A stretch of 64,000 nucleotides of DNA from Beroe forskalii (Eukaryota > Ctenophora > Nuda > Beroida > Beroidae). Position numbers and translations under genes: made by a program. The notes beneath the pieces were generated by a model. That model was given only the letters and a program-made list of their open reading frames with translations. It was not told the origin of the DNA and searched no databases. Shown here in pieces: positions 10,323 to 20,664 of this stretch. Where the stretch lies: positions 62,001-126,000 of the forward strand of contig WFMF01000360.1 of NCBI GenBank assembly GCA_011033025.1. The letters run 5' to 3'. Position 1 is the first letter of the stretch; the number at the start of each line of letters is the position of its first letter.

Positions 10323-11960
10323 TCAGTGTATATAATGTAGTGTAACATCGTAACATAGGCATTATGTAAGATCAGTTAAACCAGGAATCGAGAATGTATC
10401 ATAGTGTAGGAGCTTGGTAGTATGTTGGTGTATAATGTGTAGCAGCCTCGTATGCTATAAGGTTGATGTTTACAGTTCCAGTTTTTGACGCGTATATTAT
10501 TGTAGTATTTGTAACATTGTATATTGTATACGTAGACCAATATTTGTATAATCTATATTTTGACAATTTTAAGACGTAATTATAACTTTATAATTTCAAT
10601 TTTTATTTTAACTTAATTTTCAGATTTTTCATTTCAATAACTAATTTTTTATTTTCAGAACTGAAGATGATGTCGATCATTGAAAATATTTTTGAATAAT
10701 AATCCCTTGTTTCACTAAACGAGTTCGCAAAAGTTAGAGGAATATCAAAATGTACTCAGATCAATTGAAACAACAGCGACTCTTGAGTATAACCCCATTG
10801 AAGCAATTGGTGTATTGGTACATGACAAACATAAAATAAATACTGAGTAAATGTTACTGATATAAATAATTTGGAAACTAAGGTTAAGTTATTACTTAGA
10901 AAGTTATGAGACAGTATGGTGGATTGGATATCGATGGCATCATGTTAATTTTTAATTGATTGTGATGAATTCTGTCATAGAATCTGTGGAGGAAACCAAT
11001 ACGAAATGTGGCTTATCAGGATTTTCATAAAAAAGAAAATTGTCTCTGGTGATCATCGACAGTGGATTGACATCGCCTAATAAAGCACAGTTATCATCAT
11101 ATCAAAATAAAGAGAACTAAGTTATTGAAATGTTTATCAAATTTAAGAAGAAGCAGTCCCTCTAATCATTTAGGTTATAAATCTCAGAAGTTGGTTCATT
11201 TGTTTTTTGGAAGACTTCCTAAACATGGCTGGTGGCCTGGCTTGGTAAGTCGTCTTGCACTTTTTTTTTCTAAAATCGGAAATGACTCATCCTTCTTGAA
11301 TGCATTTCTTTATCTCTGTATTAGACCTGGCAATCCTTTATTTATATTATGCTGTCTTATGCTTCTGTGAGATGTCTTTTGCAGCATGGAATTGAACAAT
11401 TACTGTACCTTTCTCAATAACCAATGCCTTCTGGCCTTCAATGTTTGTTCGAATAATGACTTGATTCAGTGACAATAAATGGACTTCTTCTTGCAAAAGA
11501 TATACAGATTCATAGTATACAGTAAGACACCACAATGCCCTGATAAGTTGATATGATGAATAGCTAATTAAAGAAATTCAACATATTATATTTATTATTT
11601 TTAGATTGCTGATCCAAAAACAGACCACATCCACGTGATGATCAAGAACGTCTTGTTTATTGGTTTGGAGACTGTACAAGTCTTTAATTGAAATCAAGTA
11701 TCTTCTTCCTATTACAAAATTTGCTGAATTATACCAACCAACTCGAAGTGGATTGTACAAGGTTGCTTTATACGATGTTTTATCAGATGTTGCACAAAGT
11801 TGCTACTAAAATCCATGCCCCTGATTCTGTCAATATTGATGAGGCAGCTCTTGAGAGACTGGTACAGTGGGCTCTAGGAGGCTTTGTTCCTAATGGACCA
11901 CCAAGAGAGTGGAGCCCTACCGATTCTTATTTAAAACTGTAACTGACCCCAGAGAACTCA
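10323..11960. other. Unassigned AT-rich sequence, possible isolated exons
   Basis: No gene is firmly recognised. Protein-like stretches occur at 11125-11246 on the plus strand (ending HGWWPGL next to a GTAAGT-type donor) and at 11790-11940 (DSVNIDEAALERLVQWALGG). They could be exons of an unknown host gene or decayed mobile DNA. I cannot link them. Confidence 0.3.
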
Positions 11961-12015
11961 TGAGTGCGCGCCATTCCCACCTTGGAGATTTAATGGCGGG
12001 AATGGCGCGCACTCA
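11961..12015. repeat. Perfect 18-bp inverted repeat (hairpin), 19-bp loop
   Basis: TGAGTGCGCGCCATTCCC at 11961-11978 is the exact reverse complement of 11998-12015. It is GC-rich in an AT-rich setting. It could be a small MITE remnant or a cruciform or RNA hairpin. Confidence 0.85.
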
Positions 12016-12859
12016 GTGGCGTACTCAGTGCGCCGTTTTATCATGTGGAAAACACCACGCGGTAAGTGTACTACGCAAACTTTATGTTTTAACTTTGCTG
12101 CTTGTTGCGCATCACATATCATGCTCAAATTGCAGCTTCGAACTATTAGTGATAGTTCCCAGCTAGTGCAGTTTGAGCGTCTTGTGTATCACTGTTAGAG
12201 TTCATAGTTAAAGGAAAAATGAAATGGAATTTCAATGCTAGTTTCTTTTCACCCGGTAAAATTGGATTTGAAAACGTACCGGTGCAATGTTTGTGTATTT
12301 TAATTTTACACTTGGCAACTCCGGTTATCACCGATGCACATCTGGGAACACTTAGGTAATTGCACCATATAGTGACACCGCACTTATATATAGTGACATG
12401 TCATCAGTATAGTACGCTGACACTATAGCAAGTTCTTCTTACGCACTATTTAGTGACAAAAAGTAGACCATGATATGTTATTGACTTTCCTGAATCACCT
12501 TGAAGGGAAAGCTGCAAAGCGCACTACATACTCATAGTGACATGGCCTCATTAACAGCACGGCATCTCGGTGGATCACATTGCATCCTATTGATTGGAAC
12601 CACCCCCTTAGGGGCGTTGCCTCTTTTATGGACAGTGACTAAAGAAATTTACAGAGTACTTATCAATATAAAACCCACATATCTTCAAATATTTCTTAAA
12701 ATTGTCCCCTAAATTTGATACATATCAAACTGAAACTTTCAGAAGAATGGTGCGAAAACAATTAAGTTTATGTGTGACCACTTTTGCGAAAAACTTAAAT
12801 CAGCTCAAATTTCTAAACATCTAAAAAGGATTTGTGAGAAGATGGATATACGACGCAAA
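12016..12859. other. Unassigned sequence with recurring TAGTGACA motifs
   Basis: No gene is recognised. The motif 'tagtgaca' recurs around 12370, 12390, 12450 and 12535, which may mark a diverged repeat element. Confidence 0.3.
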
Positions 12860-13437
12860 TTAGCCACTCCCACCCACAGTCCTAATTCTCGAAGTGATTG
12901 TCCCGTCCCTGATGACGTGAGACTTGTGAGGCTCCTCCGCGATCTTTTTCTTCAGTTCCACCACCAGCTTTCTCTGGACTTCTCGTTCCTCCTCAGACCG
13001 GTCTGGACACAGAAACGCCCTCGTGAACCTAGCTGATTTTTTCAGTTCTGAACTCTTTCTGAGGATCTGCTGCGCTGCTGCTCCGTTCCTTAGCTTCACC
13101 TTGACTGGTCTCGAAACTCCTTGCTTCCTCATTCCAATCCGATCCTGCTGCTCTCGTGTTTCAGCTTCTCGCCAAGCTCCTCAAACACTGCCCCGACTTT
13201 TTCTTCCAAAGCTTCGCCCTGTGTCTCCTCAAGACCAAAAACTATCACGTTTTTCATTCGGTCCTCTTCTTCCATCACTGTCTTGACTGCTACCTGGAGA
13301 GACTTCGGACTGATGGTCGCCTGGTTGCTTGATACAGCAGAACTGTAGGACTTTATCTCATTCACGGTGTCAGACACAGACTCAGTGATGGCTTGGCTGA
13401 TCGTGCTCTTCATTGAGTTCTCAGAGTCGCTATTCAA
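12860..13437 (-). pseudogene. LINE-type ORF1 protein, decayed (minus strand)
   Basis: Two overlapping minus-strand frames form one protein. 13129-13437 contains KNVIVFGLEET and an acidic helical stretch. 12860-13132 contains RPVKVKLRNGAAAQQILRKS, TRAFLCPDRSEEERE and a lysine-rich tail. This order (RRM-like 'NVIVFGL', a basic 'RPVKV' strand, then 'PDRS.EER') is typical of the RNA-binding ORF1 protein of many metazoan LINEs. A frameshift near 13130 breaks it. The N-terminal side runs into satellite DNA at about 13495 and no ORF2 (endonuclease/RT) is present, so this is a relic. Confidence 0.65.
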
Positions 13438-13494
13438 ATCTAGAAGTTCCTCCTACGTGATAGGGTACACGTTGTCCCCTATTAAAATTGCTAC

Positions 13495-15362
13495 TCAACA
13501 GACAACATTCCAGCCATTTTCTGTCTGTTATACTTATGGGGGTTAAAATCTCGTTTTTCGGCTTAAAAACTGCCTTTTTTCGCCCCTTATTGGGCCGGGG
13601 CGTAGATGTCTCATGGGTGGTCAAATAGAAGTGTATCTGGTCATAAATTATGCGCCTGAAACCACTGAACCAATGATATTCGCCAGTTTTCCTTTTTTTT
13701 CCTGTAAAATCCAAAAAACCCTATTATACCTCTCAAAACAGTGATCCACTTCCAGGACGTTTTTCATTTCTGAGGCACCCAAGATCCGAAATCGAAAAAC
13801 TTTGGCCGATTGAGCTGAAAATTTGAAGGACATCCATAGACGACCTAAAAAAGACATCCCATACTTCAGAATCCCGAAATCAGCCATTTTCTGTCTGTTA
13901 TGGGGGGTTAAAATCGCGTTTTTCGGCTTAAAAACTGCTTTTTTTCGCCCCTTATTGGGCGTAGATGTCTCATAGGTGGTCAAATAGAAGTGTATCTGGT
14001 CATAAATTATGCACCTGAAACCACTGAACCAATGATATTCGCCAGTTTTCCTTTGTTTTCCTGTAAAATCCAAAAAACCCTATTTGTACCTCTCAAAACA
14101 GTGATCCAGGACGTTCTTCATTTCTGAGGCACCCAAGACCCGAAATCGAAAAACTTTGGCCGATTGAGCTGAAAATTTGTACGCCATCCATGGACGACCT
14201 AAGAAAGACATACCATACTTCAGAATCCCGAAATCAGTCATTTTTTGTCTGTTATGGGGGGTCAAAATCGCGTTTTTCGGCTTAAAAACAGCCTTTTTTC
14301 GCCATGTATTGGGCGTAGATGTCTCATGGGTGGTCAAATAGAAGTGTATCTGGTCATAAATTATGCGCCTGAAACCACTGAACCAATGATATTCATAGTT
14401 TTCCTTGGTTTTCCTGTAAAACCAAAAAACCCTATTTTTACCTCTCAAAACAGTGATCCAGGACGTTCTTCATTTCTGAGTCACCCAAGATCCAAAATCG
14501 AAAAGCTTTGGCTGATTGAGCTGAAAATTTGCACGCCATCCATGGACGATCTAAGAAAGACATACCATACTTCAGAATCCCGAAATAAGCCATTTTCTGT
14601 CTGTTATGGGGGTTAAAATCGCGTTTTCGGCTTAAAACTGCCTTTTTTCGTCCCTTATTGGGCGTTGATGTCTCATGGGTGGTCAAATAGAAGTGTATCT
14701 GGTCATAAATTATGCGCCTGAAACCACTGAACCAATGATATTCGCCAGTTTTCCTTTGTTTTCCTGTAAAATCCAAAAAACCCTATTTTTACCTCTCAAA
14801 ACAGTGATCCAGGACGTTCTTCATTTCTGAGGCACCCAAGATCCGAAATCGAAAAACTTTGGCCGATTGAGCTGAAAATTTGCACGCCATCCATGGACGA
14901 CCTAAGAAAGACATACCATACTTCAGAATCCCGAAATCAGTCATTTTCTGTCTGTTATGGGGGGGGGGGGGGGGGGTTAAAATCGGGTTTTTCGGCTTGA
15001 AAACTGCCTTTTTTCGCCATTTATTGGGCGTAGATGTCTCATGGGTGGTCAAATAGAAGTGTATCTGGTCATAAATTATGCGCCTGAAACCACTGAACCA
15101 ATCATATTCGCTAGTTTTCCTTTGTTTTCCTGTAAAAATCCAAAAAAACCCTATTTTTACCTCTCAAAACAATGATCCAGGACGTTCTTCATTTCTGAGG
15201 CACCCGAGATCCGAAATCGAAAAGCTTTGGCCGATTGAGCTGAAAATTTGCACGCCATCCATGGACGACCAAGAAAGACATAACATACTTCAGAATCCCG
15301 AAATCAGCCATTTTCTGTCTGTTATGGGGGGTTAAAATCGCATTTTTCGGCTTAAAAACTGC
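13495..15362. repeat. 353-bp satellite, array A (about 5 monomers)
   Basis: Head-to-tail monomers contain 'cattttctgtctgttatgg', a G run of variable length, 'ttattgggcgtagatgtctc', 'gtgtatctggtcataaatt', 'gccatccatggacgac' and 'cttcatttctgaggcaccc'. Most monomers read open on both strands, but the 353-bp period is not a multiple of three, so frames do not carry over from one monomer to the next. I treat the array as non-coding satellite. The right edge is cut within a monomer at about 15360. Confidence 0.92.
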
Positions 15363-15498
15363 TATTATCAGTTTTATCAGATTGCTATTATCAGTTTTCT
15401 TGTGTGTGTTAAATCTGCAGCTCGCTTATCAGTTATCTCAAATCTGCAACACGCACACAATTACTCTGTGCAACACTGTGTACAAGGAGTACACAAAA

Positions 15499-16185
15499 TG
15501 GAGTTTTCATTGGAAAACCTATACGCAGTGGAACATGATTTGGACTCAGTATTCAGTGGATTGTTTGGTGACATAAGTGGCAGGAGTTGACGAAGGCAGC
15601 ATTGATGAAGTGTGACAAAGCGACCCTTTCAACCCTCGTTTTGTCAGCTGTGGGCGTTCTGGGAAGAGTAAGACCATGCTACGATCAGCGGCTGTGTACG
15701 TGGAAGGGCTACACAAGGAACAGATTGAGTGCCAGAAGGCACTACTAAAAGGTAAACTCAGGAGAGCCTGTTAATGAGTAACTGCGACAAGATTGAAGCT
15801 CTAGAGACTACTGTGAAGAAGGAGATAAAGAGTTTCAGCGATGTCTTGAAGCAGGGCTGTGATGAAAGATAACAGCAAAGCAAGTTAAAGCGGCAGTCAA
15901 GTCGGCTGTAATGGACGATGACAGAAGGAGAACTGTGATGGTTTTCGGACTTGAGGAGGCATCCAACGAAGTCGTGCGGGAGAAGATCGATGAAGTTCTC
16001 AGTGTCAGCTGTCCGACGGAGAAGCCTGCAGTTAGTGACTGTGTTCGTGTTGGGAGTGTAAGAGCAGGAGCCCGGCGTCCAGTCAAGATCGTGTTTCGCA
16101 GCATCGAAGGAGCAGCGGCGGTGTTACGGAGTGCCAAGAACTTGCGGGAGACTCGTTTCAGCAGAGTGTTCATCTCCCCCGATAG
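15499..16185 (+). pseudogene. LINE-type ORF1, 5' part, interrupted by the fold-back element
   Basis: From a possible start at 15499 (MEFSLENLYAVEHDLDSVFS) the sequence encodes an N-terminal helical region broken by several frameshifts and stops. From 15911 a clean RRM-like block follows: RTVMVFGLEEASNE, RRPVKIVFRSIEGAAAV and FSRVFISPDR. It is related to the minus-strand ORF1 at 12860-13437 but clearly diverged from it. The frame enters the fold-back element at 16186 and continues at 20171 in the same phase. Confidence 0.65.
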
Positions 16186-16206
16186 GGTCATACGAGCGAA
16201 TTACTG

Positions 16207-17025
16207 CGGGAGACTCCCGGGAGTCCTCCGGGAGCCCTCCGGGAGTACTCCGAGAGTCCTCCGAGAGTCCTCCGGGAGTACTCCGGGAGTACTCCGGGAG
16301 TACTCCGAGAGTCCCCCGGGAGTCCTCCGGGAGTCCCCCGGGAGTCCCCCGGGAGTCCTACGGGAGTGCTACGGGAGTACCACGGTAGTACCCCGGGAGT
16401 CCCCCGGGAGTCCCCCGGGAGTCCTACGGGAGTACTCCGGGAGTCCTACGGGAGTACCCCGGGAGTCCTACGGGAGTACCACGGGAGTGCCACGGGAGTA
16501 CCCCGGGAGTCCCCCGGGAGTCCTACGGGAGTACCCCGGGAGTCCCCCGGGAGTCCTACGGGAGTACCCCGGGAGTCCCACGGGAGTACCCCGGGAGTCC
16601 TACGGGAGTACCACGGGAGTACCCACGGAGAGTCCTACGGAGCACCACGGAGTACCCCCGAGTTGCCCTGGGAGTCCCACGGGAGGCCCCGGGAGTCCCC
16701 CGGGAGTCCTACGGGAGTACCACGGGAGTCCCCCGGGAGTCCTACGGAGTACCACGGGAGTGCCACGGGAGTACCCTAGTCCTATTGGAGCACCCCGGGA
16801 GTCCCCGGGGAGTCCCACGGGAGCACCCCGAGTCCCCGGAGTCCTACGGGAGTACCACGGGAGTGCCACGGGAGTACCCCGGGAGTCCTACGGGAGTACC
16901 ACGGGAGTGCCACGGGAGTACCCCGGGAGTCCCCCGGGAGTCCTACAGTGCGAGGTCCCCGAGTCCTACGGGAGTACCCCGGGAGTCCCCCGGGAGTCCT
17001 ACGGGAGTACAACGGGAGTGCCACG
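16207..17025. repeat. Left arm: 11-bp GC-rich tandem repeat
   Basis: There are about 75 units of GGGAGTCCTAC and variants (GGGAGTCCCCC, GGGAGTACCAC, GGGAGTGCCAC). Positions 7 and 9-10 of the unit vary between units, while the GGGAGT core is almost constant. Long proline/glycine/serine-rich frames arise from the repeat in several phases on both strands; these are by-products. Confidence 0.92.
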
Positions 17026-17291
17026 GAAGCTGTGTACTGTCCTCATTGCAAGCAGGCGTCGAAGTATGAGGGAGCAGTCCTGAAAATCGAGATCAACCTC
17101 TGCTGTGCTCACAAACTACAGGCCACCGCTGCGGAGACTGCTACGGAGGAGGACAAGAAGAAGAAGAAGGTAGCTGACATCGTAAAGAAAGTCGATGACA
17201 TGGTTGCAGCTGGCAACTCTGTGAAAGATGCCCTAAGATACATGGGGATCTCGGAGAACAAGTTCAACAAGTTTAAGAAATATGTTAATTG
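17026..17291 (+). CDS. Element-encoded C-terminal segment with CxxC motif and helix-turn-helix-like end
   Basis: The frame opens directly after the arm repeat. It gives a CPHCKQ motif with a second CC about 20 residues on (possible zinc ribbon), a lysine-rich hinge (EEDKKKKKVADIV) and a final SVKDALRYMGISENKFNKF before the stop. The last block looks like a DNA-binding helix-turn-helix. The end of a related frame at 18611-18943 has a similar layout, and the sequence just after each stop is also similar ('cttctgggtgatcat' and 'cttctgggtggccat'). An upstream exon or start is not visible, because the N-terminal side is repeat. Possibly a captured or element-specific DNA-binding protein; function unknown. 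Confidence 0.4.
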
Positions 17292-17689
17292 ATTTTGTAA
17301 TGCTTTTGATCGCTTCTGGGTGATCATTTCTTATTCAGCAATAAGTTATCTATTCTATCTTGATATGATTATGTGTTTGCCATGACAATATTGTTTAATT
17401 ATATATATATATCTTAACCATACAACTTACATTTCCTGAGTTATGGACGCATCATGGGCGAATGAAATAAAGCGTACTGGACCAACTCCTTCCAATTATC
17501 AATACGTGCGAATGAAATTAAGGCTAATTCCACATACTCCATTTCCCGGCGTAAATCAATCAATTTTTCTGTGCGCAAGATTTGTGCTCATTTACGCTCA
17601 GTTTGCACCCGCTCTGCGCTCAGTGCACTCATGGTCGCAAAATTAAAGGACGGAAAAAAATTGCGCTCAGTTTTGTCACGATTATAAAA

Positions 17690-18405
17690 AATCATCATTT
17701 AGCAAATGGGTAGTTCAGCGCAAGGCTTGAATGGGCGCATTCGAGCGCAATGGAGCGCGAACGAATGCAAATTGCGCTTAAGGCACCCAATTAGGCGGTG
17801 CCCAAATGGGTGTAAAATTTTGCCCTCATACGCGCCCATTTGCGCCGACTTTGGGCCCATTTTGCGCTATTTTGCGCTCTTTTGCGCTGAGTTCTGCTGG
17901 GTGCAAATTTGCAAAATTGAGCCAAGTTCCCAGGAAGAATTAGAAAGGTATACAATTGTTCAATCATCATTTGGCAAATGGGTAGTTCAGTGCAAGGCTT
18001 GAATGGGCGCCTTCGAGCGCAATGGAGCGCAAGTTTTTACGCCCATCTGCGCCTAATTGCGCTTAAGAACCCCAATTAGGCTGTGCGCAAATGGGTGCAA
18101 AATTTTGCCCTCATAAGCGCCCATTTGCGCTCCGGCTCATACGCGCCCTATTTGCGCCGAATTTGGGCCCATTTTGCGCTCTTTTGCGCTGAGTTCTGCT
18201 GGGTGCAAATTTGCAAAATTGAGCCAAGTTCTCAGGAACGATTTTAACAAATATCATCATTTAGCAAATGGGTAGTTCAGTGCAAGGCTTGAATGGACGC
18301 CTTCGAGCGCAATGGAGCGCAAATTTTTGCGCCCATCTGCGCCTAATTGCGCTTAAGACCCCCAATTAGGCTGTGCGCAAATGGGTGCAAAATTTTGCCA
18401 TCAGG
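17690..18405. repeat. Tandem repeat, unit about 280 bp, 2.5 copies, GCGC-rich
   Basis: Units start at 'atcatcatttagcaaatggg' near 17690, 17962 and 18253. They are dense in 'gcgc', 'tgcgcc' and 'gagcgcaatggagcgcaa'. A second duplication places similar 'atggacgcatcatgggcga' blocks at 17442 and 18445, so much of the core arose by internal duplication. Confidence 0.8.
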
Positions 18406-18610
18406 ACAATATTGTTTAATCCTTTAATCATATATATCTGAGTTATGGACGCATCATGGGCGAATGAAATTAAGCGCACTGGACCATCAATACGTGCGAA
18501 TGAAATTAAGGCTTATTTCCCATAAACTCCATTTCCCGTGCGCAATTAGTGCGCAAAATATGTTGCGCTTTTTTGCGCTCAATTCTGCTGGGTGCAAAAT
18601 TGAGCCAAGT

Positions 18611-18943
18611 TCCCAGGAAGAATTAGAAAGGTATACAATTGTTCAATCATCATTTGGCACCCTCATCAAATTCCTGGGAAGAAAGGACCACAAGCTCAGC
18701 CTTGCAAAGTTCCTGAAGGTGGAGAAGATTCCTGAGTCCTCTTTCTACCGCAAGCGGAGGATTGCAGAACTGATGATCTTGGATGGCCCCAGATTCGACT
18801 ACTTGGTGAAGCAGCTGACCCGCACGCAGAAGTCGGATAAGATCAATCAACAGGTCCTTTCTGACAGATGTGCAGAGATCCTGAAGACAGACACATTCAT
18901 CAAGAAAAGGAGGCTTGCTGTTGCTGCTGGGAAATTGCTGTAA
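18611..18943 (+). CDS. Element-encoded C-terminal helix-turn-helix-like segment
   Basis: An open frame from about 18611 gives SSQEELERYTIVQSSFG. It continues with LSLAKFLKVEKIPESSFYRK-RRIAEL, a regular charged helical region, and ends FIKKRRLAVAAGKLL. The 'SLAKFL..IPESSFYRKR.IAEL' block looks like a helix-turn-helix with a recognition helix around SSFYRKRR. The 5' part of this frame is also duplicated in the 280-bp repeat units at 17690 and 17962, where it is cut short. It is unlike any host gene I recognise. It may be the last exon of a gene carried by the fold-back element. Confidence 0.45.
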   Translation, partial: SQEELERYTIVQSSFGTLIKFLGRKDHKLSLAKFLKVEKIPESSFYRKRRIAELMILDGPRFDYLVKQLTRTQKSDKINQQVLSDRCAEILKTDTFIKKRRLAVAAGKLL

Positions 18944-19154
18944 ATTTATTCTGTGTTTTCTTGATATTGATAATGATTACCACTTCTGGGTGGCCATATT
19001 GATACGTATATTGATAGTGTTGTAATTACCTGTATATTATTATAATGATAACGGATTTCCTCCAACGAATCACCTTTGATCGTACTAAAAAATCACTACA
19101 TCTGAATACATAGACACGCGCCTATCAGGTTCATTTTGGCATACTGCCCGAATC

Positions 19155-20145
19155 CGGGGGACTCCCGGGGTACTCCCATGTCACTCCCGGGGGACTCCCG
19201 TGGTACTTCCGTAGGACTCCCGGGGGACTCCCGGGGTACTCCCGTAGGACTCCCGGGGTACTCCCGGGGTACTCCCGTGGCACTCCCGTGGTACTCCCGT
19301 AGGACTCCCGGGGTACTCTCGTAGGACTCCCGGGGGACTCCCGGGGTACTCCCGTAGGACTCCCGGGGTACTCCCGGGGTACTCCCGTGGTACTCCCGTA
19401 GGACTCCCGGGGTACTCCCGTAGGACTCCCGGGGGACTCCCGTGGCACTCCCGGGGTACTCCCGTGGCACTCCCGTGGTACTCCCATAGGACTCGGGGAC
19501 TCCCGGGGGACTCCCAGGGGTACTCCCGTGGCACTCCGTGGTACTCCCGTAGGACTCCCAGGGTACTCCCGTGGCACTCCGTGGTACTCCCGTAGGACTC
19601 CCGGGGGACTCCCAGGGTACTCCCGTGGCACTCCCGTGGTACTCCCGTAGGACTCCCGGGGGTACTCCCGTGGCACTCCGTGGTACTCCGTAGGACTCCC
19701 GGGGGACTCCCGGGGTACTCCCGTAGGACTCCCGGGGTACTCCCGGGGGACTCCCGGGGTACTCTCGTAGGACTCCCGGGGTACTCCCGGGGTACTCCCG
19801 GGGGACTCCCGGGGTACTCCCGGGGGACTTCCGGGGTAATCCCGTGGTACTCCCGTAGGACTCCCGTGGCACTCCCGTGGTACTCCCGTAGGACTCCCGG
19901 GGGACTCCCGGGGTACTCCCGTAGGACTCCCGGGGGACTCCCGGGGTACTACCGTGGCACTCCCGTGGTACTCCCGTAGCACTCCCGGGGGACTCCCGGG
20001 GGACTCCCGGAGGACTCCCGGGGGACTCTCGGAGTACTCCCGGAGTACTCCCGGAGTACTCCCGGAGGACTCTCGGAGGACTCTCGGAGTACTCCCGGAG
20101 GGCTCCCGGAGGGCTCCCGGAGGACTCCCGGGAGTCTCCCGCAGT
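19155..20145. repeat. Right arm: 11-bp GC-rich tandem repeat (inverted)
   Basis: This is the reverse complement of the left-arm repeat, with about 90 units of GTACTCCCGTA-type sequence. Toward the outer end both arms change to the same variant run (gggagtcctcc/gggagtactcc), so the arms are aligned by position and not just by composition. Confidence 0.92.
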
Positions 20146-20170
20146 AATTCGCTCGTATGACCCCCGATAG

Positions 20171-20460
20171 AACGCGCGAAGAAAGAGCAGAACGGAATGG
20201 ACTTGTGAGCAAGATGAAGGAGAATATCAGGAGCCAGCCACAGCTTTATCATTACATCAGTAATGGACAAGTGTGCAGCAGAGAAAAGGTGCAACCCTCT
20301 CCTCTCAATGTATCGCGTTCGTCTCAACCTCAGCCTATCACGCCTCAGACAACGCCACGGATTACATCATCCACGAACATTCAAATCACGGGCCGTGATC
20401 CCTCACACAGGACAGGACTGGGTGGAAACCCTCCGCCAAGTCCTTTTCCACCGTTTTGAG
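20171..20460 (+). pseudogene. LINE-type ORF1, 3' part
   Basis: The frame resumes exactly after the second CCCGATAG copy. It reads TREERAERNGLVSKMKENI, the usual 'PDRT..ER' helix of LINE ORF1 proteins, then a proline/serine/threonine-rich tail ending PPPSPFPPF with a stop at 20458-20460. No ORF2 follows; the sequence passes through about 200 bp of unassigned DNA into satellite. Confidence 0.65.
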
Positions 20461-20664
20461 TGTGCTATGTTGTATATTTTGAGTGCTGATTTTGAGTGTC
20501 AGATTGGAAATAGACATGATACAGTCGCAATTTCAGACTGCACTGTACTGCGAACACATGGCTTTCAGCCATCTCAATGTCTCTGTGGTTTTATTTATGA
20601 TTTTTATTGTACACATTATATTTGTTTCAAAGCCCTTAGTGGTGCCCCACCGTGGGTTTCAATC
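20461..20664. other. Unassigned spacer; contains a segment shared with 7250-7350
   Basis: On the minus strand, 20655 down to about 20565 resembles 7250-7350 on the plus strand. Both have 'acccacggtgggg' and 'ttgaaaca', followed by a similar 'aataaaaccacag' block. The nature of the shared piece is unknown. Confidence 0.4.

Larger units (their letters stand above)
16186..20162. mobile_element. 3,977-bp fold-back DNA transposon with 11-bp-repeat arms
   Basis: The element begins GGTCATACGAGCGAATTACT and ends with the exact complement. It is flanked by the 8-bp duplication CCCGATAG at 16178-16185 and 20163-20170. Each arm continues as a long array of an 11-bp unit, gggagtMcYMc: about 820 bp on the left (16207-17025) and about 1 kb on the right (19155-20145), in inverted orientation. 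The core (17026-19154) is of ordinary AT content and carries two coding tails and a tandem repeat. An 8-bp duplication with GG ends is compatible with Merlin or P-type/Mutator-like groups, but no transposase is recognisable and the class is not settled. Removing the element and one duplication copy leaves the LINE ORF1 frame continuous. Confidence 0.9.

Noticed and set aside
10710..10857. Stretch SQKLEEYQNVLRSIE considered as the next GID8 exon
   Set aside because: It has no clear acceptor in the right phase and does not follow the conserved GID8 CTLH sequence closely enough.
11125..11246. HGWWPGL considered as a PWWP-domain exon
   Set aside because: The motif is very short, the preceding residues do not match a PWWP domain, and no partner exon is seen.
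16131..17083. Long proline/glycine/serine-rich open frames (up to 390 codons) in the left arm
   Set aside because: They arise from an 11-bp repeat read in several phases and on both strands. Three units make 33 bp, so the frame stays open for trivial reasons.
19131..20327. 398-codon minus-strand frame in the right arm
   Set aside because: Same reason as the left arm; it is repeat-derived and crosses the element boundary into LINE sequence in the antisense direction.
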